The translations under genes and the position numbers were made by a program. This document shows positions 27,619-35,581 of a DNA stretch of 64,000 nucleotides, in pieces. Each line of letters begins with the position of its first letter. The first letter of the stretch is position 1. The stretch is taken from assembly GCA_948470475.1 (NCBI GenBank), contig OX419339.1, positions 13,218,363 through 13,282,362 of the forward strand, given 5' to 3'. The notes beneath the pieces are model-generated. The model ran no database searches, had not been told where the DNA came from, and saw only the letters and a list, made by a program, of their open reading frames with translations. Source of the DNA: Galaxea fascicularis (taxonomy: Eukaryota > Cnidaria > Anthozoa > Scleractinia > Euphylliidae).

Positions 27619-30600
27619 TTACATGTAGGGTTAGGAGACAAAGGAAATTGAGAATCAAACTACTGGTTGAAACCATTTTAACCTGATCATCATTTCGAAA
27701 TACAGCATACATAGAGAAAACACATCAGTAACATACTATTGCTTAAAACAGCATCTTTCAGGGGTATCCGTGACGTAACACCCTCCTATAGTCAAGTGAA
27801 CACACTAGACATCAGAATTTAGAAGGGTTTTGTACTTTACTTAGCAGAACGCTTGTATGCAATAATTTAGGGGTACAATTCTCTGATTCTACTGACTGAG
27901 CTTAGCAATTTTACCATTCTGCAAATGTAGCAGACTTAGAAAAGGTCTATGATTCTTTGGTTGTTCCGAATCTCCAATTCTGCTGTTCTATCACACTAAG
28001 CTTAGTAATTCTATGATAGCAACAGTTTATTCTAAGCACTTATCCAACTCTTCTGTCAAAGTGTATGGTATCCATGAATGAATGTAACTTTATAAAAGTA
28101 TTATCTCATCTGGTACATTTTTCCTAGTGATACAACTGTTCACCTAGTACAGTACATGTACTGTCAGAAGAAAAGCTTGTAAATGCTAAAAAGCAACCTA
28201 AAGTCAATGAGTAATTAATCATCATCTCATGTAAATAAGTATTAGGCACAAATAACACCACAGAAAAGGACTATTCAGTTGCTACTGAATGGTCACACAA
28301 ATAATAAGGATTTCTATCACAAGAATTGGAAATAACAGAAGCCCAGTTATGACTAAACATGATCCTTTTGTACCTGTAATCGGTGTCAATAATACTCCAA
28401 CCCACATCTCTGGCTGTTATATCACGGAACTCTTTGAACTTTCCATGTGTTGTATCATATAACCGAATGTGTTGATCTGCAAAGAAAAAATTAAACTTGT
28501 CCACCATAAAGAGATTCACAAAACTGATGTTTTGAGTGTTCTAACCTTTTGTAAGAGCAAAATGGATTTGCCCTGATGAAAGGATAACACTTGAAACATT
28601 AGCTTATTGAATGTTTAAATTATAGGTCAACATCCGTTATCAACTCAGTTGATAAATTTCCATAAAAACTAACATCATTGAGGATTTTCATCTGGACAAC
28701 TCAGGCGCTCTAAATTAACTTTTTCATCCATTTGCCAGATGGCAACAAGAAAGAAAAATTTGGTTGACAAATACAAAAATTTGGCTACCAGTTCCAAAAA
28801 ACTACTGGTAGTCACCATGCAGTGCTAAATTTCTGGTTACATTGGCGACCAGCGAGTCACAATTTCGAACCCTCCAACTACTGGTACATTGTGTAAAACT
28901 TTTATAGAATTTTGCTAAATTAACCCTATTCAGGTGTGATGCAATGTAATTGAGGAACAAAACAAACCTTGACAAGCGGAAAGAAAAACAGTTCCATCAC
29001 TGGAATGTCTGCCACAAAATAACTTGTGCTGATACCGAGCTATTGCCTCCATTTTGTTGGGAATGAAACTGGAAATAAAATGAACATTGTTTTGTGAATT
29101 ATCATTACATCATAGATGCAAGGACTGGTGAAAATATATCACAGAGGCAGGCCACTGCCTCTGTGATTTATTAATTACACATATTCTGAAAAGTTTATCA
29201 AAAGGTGTCCACTATTCCCTTGCATGATTTTTATCCAGAGAGCTTACTCAGGTTGTAGTTTATGACACCTAAGGAATAGCTTTTGGTAACATGCATGTGG
29301 CCCATGCATGCCATTATTTTTTTTTATTATAACCTTTGTGTTCTCACAAGAACAAAACTTGAACGAACAAAAACAAACAGACTTTCCTTTTTCTAGAGGC
29401 AAAGTGAAAGAGTATTTGTATGGGTTAGTTTTTTTTAGTGTAGTACACTGCCTGGTATCCAACCACAGTCTCTTACAAGTGAATTTAGGTAATGTAAAGC
29501 TTAGCAGTTAGAGCTTATGTCCAATCAGATGCTCTGTGTGAAGGGTATTCTTGACCAGAAGGGATGCTATTTGCCATGTGTATTTACACATAAGGCATGT
29601 GCTAAGTCTGTTGACCTTCATCGATCATATCAAAACATTTGATCATTTAATAATTATTTGTCCATCACTGCTCCCTTTCCCTGATAAGTATGAGTTAGGT
29701 AAGTTTTCTACAGGGTCATCTGTGCAATGGTGCTTGGTGGTTATCGATTTGTGTATTGCCAAGCAAATCTGACTTACTTGGCACCAGCAGCAGCTTTATC
29801 TCCTTGGGAAAAGTTGGGGCGACGACAGAGGAAGCTTTCCCTCTACAAATGAAACAGAATGGATTCTTTGATCAAGAACCAAACAATAAACAATGAAAAA
29901 TGACTGTCACCTAGTCAAAATATACTAATCAAAACCCCCAGGGATGACTGAATGGGAGCTAAAATCAAACCCCCCAAAAAATAACAGGACCAAAAGTTAA
30001 CCTAAAAAAAATCCCATATGGAATCGCTAAGCTTTAAATATTTCCAGAAAGTGCAGTGTACCCGGCCGGGATACATGGGCAGTACTCCTGAGGCACACCA
30101 CAAATCTTGAGATTCTTTTCATTGAATGGGCGATTCCAGAAAATATCCATACCTATACCACAGACGGCTTTTAGGATTTCCGAAGGGGAGTGGGGGTCTT
30201 TGAACTGGAATTCTGAAGGAATGGGGGGGGGGGGTATTAACAGTTGGAAATCCGAAAACATGGGGGGGTTTCACAGGTGGGATTTCTAGAGTAGAAAGAG
30301 TTGAGTGAGTTCCTTGAAAACGCTATTGTTGTCGACTTTTGCAGTTTGTAAATAAACCATGAACGTATGATCACGGAAGCAGAAGACAAGCATCGATTGA
30401 TCAGACACGTAGAGGTGAACAGTAAAACGTGGGTTTCACATTTACCTTGATGAATTCCTTGTCAAGTGAATAAAGTCTGAAAATGTACCTTATTTACCGC
30501 GTGCAATTTCTTGATACTCCTGTCTCCCGACCGATAAATGGCAAAAAAACTCACACCTGTCCCTCGCTTCCAAGGAACGCCTGTCAGATAATTTTACATT

Positions 30601-33600
30601 CGGACTGCCGGACGGCAATCGACCAACAGTCGTTCGAGCTATTTTGCTTTGTGAACGTCAAAACAACACAAGAAAACAAAGCCAAATTAAGACTTAAAAA
30701 AAAGGTTGCACAGCCTGGCCACACGCGGTAGGTTTTTCTTGTCGCTGAAGAGTAAAGCTTTTTGCCTGGCGCCGCTAGATCACAGCCTTGAGAATACATA
30801 AATTCATGTTTGTTTGTTCATATAAACGTTGCCAAGTCGAAAATGTACTTCCAAAAAAACCCCGGAAATTCCGAAGGGTAGGGGGGGTTCACGATTATGG
30901 AATTCTGAGGGCATGGGGGGGTAACGCATTCTGGAATTTCCGAAGGCAAGGGGGGGTTAAAACATGGAAGCCGTCCGTGGTTGGGTATGGATATTTTCTG
31001 GAATTGCCCAATACCCAAAAAATCCCTAGACTTAAATCAAGCCAAGCAAAAAAATTCTCGCCACATTTTACTTCTCAAACAAATCCCATAATTGAAAATT
31101 CAAAATCCAAAAAATCCTTCTATCATCGCCATAACTTGAAATCCAAAGTACTGGGGTAAACTCATGAGGTTACTTTGGATCCAGTCCATTACATACAGTC
31201 AGTCATGGAGACCTGTTCTTTGGAATTACCCCTCCCTGTTGATATTCAACCAATAGACCATAAAATATTTACTAGTTGGTATTATTTTATCTTAGTTTTT
31301 GCATTTGCTGTAAAATGTGCAGTTCTACAAAAATATCTGTACCTCTCCCCAAGGAAGGTCAATAGAAATTCCAAGGGGGAGGGGGATAATAGTAGTCTTT
31401 ATTGCCAAAACAAAAAGGAAAGTTTTTAAAGAAAAGTATGGAGCTAACTTGGAATTTCTGGAGGGGTGGAAAGGTGCCAACCAAAAACCCTCTCATGGAG
31501 GAGGTACATGAAAATTTTCTGAAACCACACAATCCAATGGACCATTTCCAAATTACGTCAGGCCTCTTTTTCAAAGTGAGTCTTAGTGCTCACCTTTCAT
31601 ATGCAAATCAATTTTCATTCACAAGCAAATAACACTCATTTTCATGTAAAATTGATTTGCATATTATATGACAGGATGAGCACTAAGACTTGCTTTGAAA
31701 AAGAGGCCTGAGGTAATTCGGAAATGACCTATTCTAATCATTATTAGTATAAATCTGCTAGCATTTTATCATGAATGCCAGTCTCTGATTGGCCATGCTA
31801 TGCACTATCTGTTCTGTGATAGATAGTGAGTAGCGTTTGTCAACGAAATGGCAGCTGCTTCTTCATGTTTTCAAAGTGTCTGCGCGAAAAAATTTAAATA
31901 ATTTACTTGTTTAGTTTTAAACAACTGGTAGATTTATACTAAAAGGAATAGAGTATAAGCTCTCGATTTCTATGCACGATAGCTGATTGGGGTTGTGCCC
32001 TCGTCAGCTATCATGTGATGGAAATCTCGAGCTTATAATCTAACTGTTAAATATCAAAGAGTCAAAACAACAATTTCTACTATGGAACTTTCATTCACAG
32101 AGACATTTAAAACAACTTCTACAATAATTGCATCAACTGTTGGAGGTCACAGCTTTGGATGTCACATTCTTGTTAACGTTCACATAATTATTACCATCAC
32201 CAGAGTTGGATATCTTACCATGTGAAGTCTTCTACAAATGTTCTGGTTATGAGAGTGGTTAACCACAGACTGTCCACTTGATAACAGCGTATCTTGTTTA
32301 AATATACTTTCCTGTCAATAATTTGAGGAAAAAAATTACAGGATAGATTGGGCAAGATCAGTAGTTCAAGGGTTAACAGTTTCCATTTAAATGCATAAGT
32401 ATGACTAAAGGAATATTCAAACTGAATTCACATCCCTATAATTATTGTACTTACATCAATAGACGATGTACTTGGACTTGGATCAGCTATAAAACATTAT
32501 TTATTAATAAAAAGAAATGGTTAGTTTCATTTAAACATTTTTTAATTATTAATATTGTATTTTGTGACACAAATCAAATTCTCAATATGCATTTAGCATT
32601 CTTGATGTCTTTGGTTTCTTATCTAAACAAAGAAAAGGCTTTCTGGTGTCATAGTCCTACTGATTAAGTCTGGAACTCCCCATTTAAGAGAGAATAATTA
32701 TAACGTTCAAACATTTCATGGCAACAACTCAAAAATCAATAATTACAATTCCGCTCATATTTTCATGTTTGGTAGACCTAAATATGAAATTGATCACTGC
32801 ATACTTAATTGAATTTTGTCTTAATATTGATTTATTTTGAAGAAAATCAAAAGGAAAGGAACGCTCGGTTCTTCGAGGAAGTGGACTCTTAGCTACTGTC
32901 ACGCTTAATGATGCTTATCAGGCAGCCAATTCAGATGAAAAATGGCTGAACTTGGGCAGTTCTTGTAGCTCCACGGATGAAAAATAGCTATGTCAGAATT
33001 ACGTTTTCAGAAACCTTGAGCCTCCAGTGCCTTAGAACAGCACCACTTTCCATGGTAGTTTCAAATAATGAGTCATGAAATGTTATGGATCGTTTGCAGG
33101 TGGAAAATCACTCAGAACATGTAAAAATGGCTGGTAGTCAATGGGTTATTAATGTATTTTGAATACATGTGAATATGAAAATTCTGTGGATAAATGAAGT
33201 CTAGTTAATAAGAGTTTTTATGAAAGATTTCCACACAGACCCATACACTGTATGTAAATAATCACTGTCATACTAACCCTGTTCCAAAACCAAAAAGAGA
33301 TTGAGTCACAAAATGCATGACTGTACAAATGCATGGGGCTGTGTGGAAATCTTGCTAGAGTTTTTTTTTATACTCTGAACATACTTGGTGGACTGGGAAC
33401 ATTGCCATCATGGAAAGCAAAATCATCATCAAAATATTCCTCATCATCACTGTCACTTGATGAAAAGCCATGAACAAGGTGAATACCACTGGTACCACTG
33501 CTGGCTCGCACAATACGGGCCTGGCCACTAAGAAAAAAAACAAGTACTGAAATAAAGATTGATCCTTACAGTTGTGAATGTAATTTCTGCAATTGCATAA

Positions 33601-35364
33601 AGAAGCCTGATAAGAAACTCGGGACTTCAACAGGGTTTGAACCGGTGTGACCTCGTGATATCGGTGGAATGCTATAACCAACTGAGTTATGAAGCCACTG
33701 ACATTGGGAGCTGGTCAAGTGTGGGTTCATATGTTCCTGTGTGGGTGATGAGTGAGAATGAGTGAAAAGGAAATAAAACAAAGATTGGACATGGTTTGAT
33801 GCTACTCTGGTTTGAAAATTGATGAATGGAACTTAAAAAGTTACAATTCACGACCCAACGTTTCGACACTCCTGTCTAGTGTCTTGATCAGGGGTGATCT
33901 AGTGTTGCAAAAAGGACCCTTTTATACGCTTACTAATTAACAACCTTTTGTTTTGATGAGGTGTAAATAGGTGTCATGTAAAAGGCCGCCATCATCACGG
34001 TTCAAAGGAGCGTGGGCGGAGTTGATGTGCCAAGCTTCCAAACAAAGCCGTTGATGGTACCGCCAGTTAGTGGTGATAATTTTGGAATTATCCCATGCTA
34101 TTGTATGGTTGGTTTGGCAAGCATGCTCCGACAAAGCGGAGTTTTCCTTTTTGCAAAGAAAACTGCTTTTTGATGCTCTTTTACACGCGTGCCAAGCTGA
34201 CTCTTGGTCTGTCCGATGTACTCATGATCACAGTCATTGCATGGAATAGAATAAACAGCGTCAGTTCGTTGTTCTTTCAACACAGGATCTTTAGGTTTGG
34301 CAAAAATATGACTCAACGTCTGAAAAGGTTTTTGTGCAACTTTAACACTGTGGCTAGACAAAACTCTCCGCGGTGTTACAGAACCCATTAAGAGAGTTTT
34401 GTCTAGCGGTACCATCAACAGCTTTGTTTGGAAGCTTGGCACATCAACTCCACCCACGCTCCTTTAAACCGTGACGATGGCGGCCTTTTACCTGACACCT
34501 ATTTACACCTCATCAAAACAAAAGGTCGTTAATTAGTAAGCGTATAAAAGGGTCCTTTTTGCAACACTAGATCACCCCTGATCAAGACACTAGACAGGAG
34601 TGTCGAAACGTTGGGTCGTGAATTGTAACTTTTTAAGTTCCATTCATCAATTTTCAAACCAGAGTAGCATCAAACCATGTCTGATTGTCCACCTGGTTGC
34701 AGTATGAACTTGAACATACCAAACCAAAGATTGATCCTTGCAGTTGTGAATGCAATATATGTAATTGCGTAAAGAAGCCTGAGAACAAAAATCAGGATTT
34801 CAACGGGGTTTGAACCCCGTGACCTTGGGATACCGGTGAGATGCTATAACCAACTGAGCTATGAAGCTACTGACGTTTGGAACTGGTCAATTGTGATTTA
34901 TTTGATATACATCATTCTCAAAAACAAGTGCGTACATGTACATATGCATATGTACGCACTGCGGTATAATCATGACTATTTCTGGGTATAGATCAAAGAG
35001 TTCACTTTGTTGGATTTGCACAATAAGACCGGCCCTCATACTATCAAAACACTTGGTTACATAACAACGATTTTCTGCCAAATAATAGCCGTTACAGCTG
35101 AATGTGTATTGACGAGACAGTAACCTACTAATTGAAAAAGACAATACCAATATTGCGACTTTATGATGAAAACAAACTACGACAATAAAGAATCTCTTTC
35201 CAAAAACGGGGGATACTTTACCTCCGCAGCAGAAAAGCAAGAACGCTCACAAGGTCCGACTCATTGTCACTCTCTGTGTCTTCAGTAACAACTGAATTCG
35301 ACTCCTCGGGCTCTGTATTACGCGCTCCTTCGACACGCGAACGACGGGTATTTCTGCTGCCCAT
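14148..35364 (-). CDS. DCAF11: DDB1- and CUL4-associated factor 11 (WD40), 19 exons placed
   Basis: Exons in gene order (minus): 35222-35364, 33385-33527, 32455-32486, then 29778-29842, 28968-29068, 28374-28476, 27429-27472, 26490-26544, 25609-25677, 25386-25443, 24647-24739, 23786-23878, 22169-22258, 18363-18426, 17921-18033, 17615-17654, 16588-16634, 14922-14981, 14148-14303. Every junction fits GT-AG and phase; total 1569 nt (522 aa; the human protein is 546). The N terminus starts MGSRNTRRSR and is acidic/Ser-rich. WD40 repeats follow, with IHLCNIYGDYETHSAL, GDSSLMTYRGHSVLHTLIRC and VRDVSWHPY as family signatures. WDRR (in 23786-23878) and WDMR (in 22169-22258) are WDxR boxes that bind DDB1. 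Family role: substrate receptor of CRL4 ubiquitin ligase. The C terminus is Asp/Glu- then Arg-rich. One short conserved segment expected between 29843 and 32454 was not found. Introns are heavily invaded by transposons. Confidence 0.92.
15724..15835. repeat. G-run repeat family, copy 1
   Basis: AATTTCTGAGGGTGGGGGGG followed by a second G run and ATGGATATTTTCTGCAACCAC. The same order (AATTTC, G runs, ATATTTTCTG) recurs at 30126-30290, 30835-31012, 31324-31525 and 36874-37005. It lies in a DCAF11 intron. Confidence 0.6.
18717..18769. repeat. perfect 24-bp palindrome with 5-nt loop
   Basis: Arm 18717-18740 (begins CAAGAAATTATTGTAATTCA) is the exact reverse complement of 18746-18769, with loop TAATG. 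AT-rich and non-coding, in the same DCAF11 intron as the Gypsy element. Origin unknown. Confidence 0.9.
18947..19013 (-). repeat. 3' terminal direct repeat of Gypsy element
   Basis: Near-identical to 21775-21839, with one extra A in an A run and one C/A difference in the core. Immediately upstream in element direction is the C-terminal part of pol, without the usual tail. Confidence 0.75.
19301..19768 (-). pseudogene. Gypsy integrase core remnant
   Basis: An open 155-residue stretch resembles the retroviral-type integrase core. The first catalytic Asp is seen in AIDFWGP. The usual second-Asp motif (S-D-N-G-P-P) reads SNNGPPF, so that Asp is replaced by Asn. A Glu is kept in NAQAEQFMW. A further open stretch at 18839-19228 carries the C-terminal pol segment (text such as VEDAVLVKQ). 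With one catalytic residue lost and frames broken around it, it should be inactive. Confidence 0.8.
20431..20745 (-). pseudogene. Gypsy RNase H remnant
   Basis: The open stretch contains FQWTPECQRAFEQTKTLLS, the conserved connection between reverse transcriptase and RNase H in Ty3/Gypsy pol, then an RNase H-like strand (LMTDAGPHGLVVTL) and FRALTDTKTRY. It is separated from the reverse-transcriptase part by a frame change and a stop. Confidence 0.8.
20777..21327 (-). pseudogene. Gypsy reverse transcriptase remnant
   Basis: Two open pieces meet at 21058. The first has RASLDMTVINKYIKR and LHLDMNNGYIQLEL (catalytic motif A). The second has SIYDDVLVFGTTLEKHDQAL, with the YDD-type motif C, and SVTFFGKVFSSEGISPDP. 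A frame change near 21058 and missing sequence between motifs show decay. Confidence 0.85.
21397..21750 (-). pseudogene. gag-like remnant of Gypsy element
   Basis: The minus strand opens soon after the primer-binding-like site and holds a short gag-like region (for example VSDTDKLDLFLLVGREELQ and NYESHIQELNKHFL), interrupted by frame changes. No zinc knuckle or protease motif remains, so a large internal deletion is likely between gag and reverse transcriptase. Confidence 0.55.
21754..21839 (-). repeat. 5' terminal direct repeat plus primer-binding-like site
   Basis: The repeat spans 21775-21839. On the minus strand it ends ATCTATTA and, after AAT, is followed by TGGCGACGAGGATGGGA (21755-21771), the position expected for a primer-binding site. 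The matching tRNA was not identified. Confidence 0.65.
22262..22798 (+). pseudogene. LINE reverse-transcriptase fragment
   Basis: Three frame-shifted pieces follow the order of a non-LTR reverse transcriptase: LVKSALKKLNTKKASGYDHI near 22340-22400, NYRPITLLSTVDKVYEQILS near 22550-22615, and GILLTDMTKAFDSLHP near 22733-22782 (motif A with its Asp). It is 5'- and 3'-truncated and antisense to DCAF11. It begins within a few bases of the splice acceptor of the DCAF11 exon 22169-22258. Confidence 0.8.
22801..23039. repeat. MITE, GGGCCCGGTTGTTCGAAAGC family, copy 1
   Basis: Terminal inverted repeats of about 40 bp: GGGCCCGGTTGTTCGAAAGC at the left and its near complement (GCTTTTGAACAACCGGGCCC) at the right, continuing into GATTAA and TAATCC motifs. 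239 bp, non-coding. It abuts the LINE fragment. A close copy lies at 26670-26912. Confidence 0.9.
23895..24190. repeat. dispersed CTTACTAAC repeat, copy 1
   Basis: Begins ACCTCTTACTAACTGAGTTC and ends ACTAACTGAGAGATATAATA. Internal landmarks TTATGGCCCAAGC, GACTGAGAAAAC, TTAGTAAGATATTTATTATA and GGCCCGCAAAATTGACC are shared with 42008-42302. It lies in a DCAF11 intron, just beyond exon 23786-23878. Confidence 0.85.
26670..26912. repeat. MITE, GGGCCCGGTTGTTCGAAAGC family, copy 2
   Basis: Same ends and internal sequence as 22801-23039 in the same orientation, with scattered substitutions and small indels. About 125 bases upstream (in gene direction) of DCAF11 exon 26490-26544. Confidence 0.9.
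27505..27690. repeat. inverted repeat with internal (TAA)n microsatellite
   Basis: GGTTAAAATGGTTTCAATCT (from 27516) is matched inverted near 27660-27683, and TTTGATTCTCA pairs with TGAGAATCAAA. A (TAA)n tract at 27583-27619 lies between the arms. The motif GGGTTAGGAGACAAAGGAAA recurs near 47363, so this is a dispersed family. Confidence 0.7.
28720..28885. repeat. GCGACCAG repeat, second copy
   Basis: The minus strand reads GGTTCGAAATTGTGACTCGC and then CTGGTCGCCAATG, matching the left end of the repeat at 5740. It lies between DCAF11 exons 28374-28476 and 28968-29068. Confidence 0.55.
30126..30290. repeat. G-run repeat family, copy 2
   Basis: Begins GGGCGATTCCAGAAAATATC, runs through CCATACC and a series of AATTC/GATTTC plus G-run units (11-12 G near 30226), and ends near GGGATTTC. 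Inverted relative to copy 3. Confidence 0.7.
30711..30790. repeat. partial TGTGCTCTAG-family MITE
   Basis: Contains GGCGCCGCTAGATCACAGCC, the diagnostic end of the family seen complete at 36639-36803, 38174-38318 and 58071-58234. Only one end and the trimmed interior remain. Confidence 0.6.
30835..31012. repeat. G-run repeat family, copy 3
   Basis: Units of AAATTCCGAAGG plus seven-G runs, then GTATGGATATTTTCTGGAAT. The end is the inverted form of the start of copy 2 at 30126, so the two lie tail to tail about 540 bp apart. Confidence 0.7.
31324..31525. repeat. G-run repeat family, copy 4 (degenerate)
   Basis: AAAATATCTGTACCTCTCCC, GAAATTCCAAGGGGGAGGGG, then GGAATTTCTGGAGGGG and ATGAAAATTTTCTGAAACCA. 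This looks like two divergent units facing each other. Confidence 0.5.
31540..31729. repeat. palindromic MITE
   Basis: Almost the whole 190 bp folds on itself: CAGGCCTCTTTTTCAAAG pairs with CTTTGAAAAAGAGGCCTG, GTCTTAGTGCTCA pairs with TGAGCACTAAGAC, and ATATGCAAATCAATTTT has an inverted partner. Ends are CATTTCCAAATTAC and GTAATTCGGAAATG. Non-coding, in a DCAF11 intron. Confidence 0.85.
33548..33712 (-). mobile_element. tRNA-derived SINE, copy 1
   Basis: The minus strand starts GGCTTCATAACTCAGTTGGT (A-box-like) and has GGTTCAAACCC (B box) about 45 nt later, then a tail containing AGGCTTCTTTATGCAATTGC and ACAACTGTAAGGATCAATCT. The tail is shared with the second copy. RNA polymerase III SINE of tRNA type; it is just outside DCAF11 exon 33385-33527. 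Confidence 0.8.
33789..34683 (-). mobile_element. Penelope-like retroelement end in a large inverted repeat
   Basis: Left arm 33789-34063 and right arm about 34406-34683 are inverted copies (shared text includes CGACCCAACGTTTCGACACT, TAGATCACCCCTGATCAAGA and its complement), separated by about 340 bp. The arms differ at scattered positions. The spacer plus left arm encode the C-terminal GIY-YIG region of a Penelope-like element on the minus strand. Reverse transcriptase is absent, so this is a 5'-truncated element duplicated in inverted form. It is bracketed by two SINEs. Confidence 0.8.
33937..34457 (-). pseudogene. GIY-YIG endonuclease domain of Penelope-like element
   Basis: Two overlapping minus-strand open stretches (34098-34457 and 33937-34134) in different frames. 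The first carries TDAVYSIPCNDCDHEYIGQT followed by LGTRVKEHQ, matching the GIY-YIG layout (Y, YIG, R, E/H) with the Cys-x2-Cys-Asp insert typical of Penelope-like endonucleases. The second continues with SEHACQTNHTIAWD, also usual downstream of that domain. The frame change between them and the missing reverse transcriptase mark it as broken. Confidence 0.8.
34728..34890 (-). mobile_element. tRNA-derived SINE, copy 2
   Basis: The minus strand begins GTAGCTTCATAGCTCAGTTG, with B box GGGGTTCAAACCCC forming a perfect T-arm, and the same tail as copy 1 (AGGCTTCTTTACGCAATTAC, ACAACTGCAAGGATCAATCT). Same orientation as copy 1, on the other side of the Penelope-like element. Confidence 0.85.
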
Positions 35365-35581
35365 ACTTAGGCAGGAGAGGAGGGAAAGCTCTTCAACAGT
35401 TCAGACAAAGAGAGCAGTTTAGTTCTCCGACATAATGATGAAGTGGAATTGTTTTGCACTTGTAGTGAGCTGGTAAATACTTCATGTCATCAAGCCAGTG
35501 AGCTTCGCCAGAGAAACCGAAGCCTCACTTTCACGATCAACCGAAAACGAAGGGACTGGACGCAATAATCGAAAATTCAAG
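35365..35581. promoter_or_regulatory. divergent DCAF11/EMC4 promoter
   Basis: Only 217 bp separate the two start codons, which point away from each other. No TATA box is seen. The EMC4 start lies in CAAGATGGCGAAT, which matches the YY1 core AAGATGGCG found at many TATA-less housekeeping starts. The shared promoter is inferred from layout and this motif. Confidence 0.7.

Noticed and set aside
28271..28373. extension of the DCAF11 exon 28374-28476 into IMFSHNWASVI-type reading
   Set aside because: It looked faintly like the next WD40 strand, but exon 27429-27472 gives the true conserved text (YLIYSSWSDY) with matching phases.
33355..33384. continuation of the ORF past the DCAF11 exon 33385-33527
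   Set aside because: The open frame there is not the DCAF11 frame; the GTATGT donor after 33385 gives the correct phase for the next exon.
33548..34890. the two tRNA-like sequences as functional tRNA genes
   Set aside because: Both have a shared non-tRNA tail, imperfect stems and no proper 3' end, which fits SINEs.
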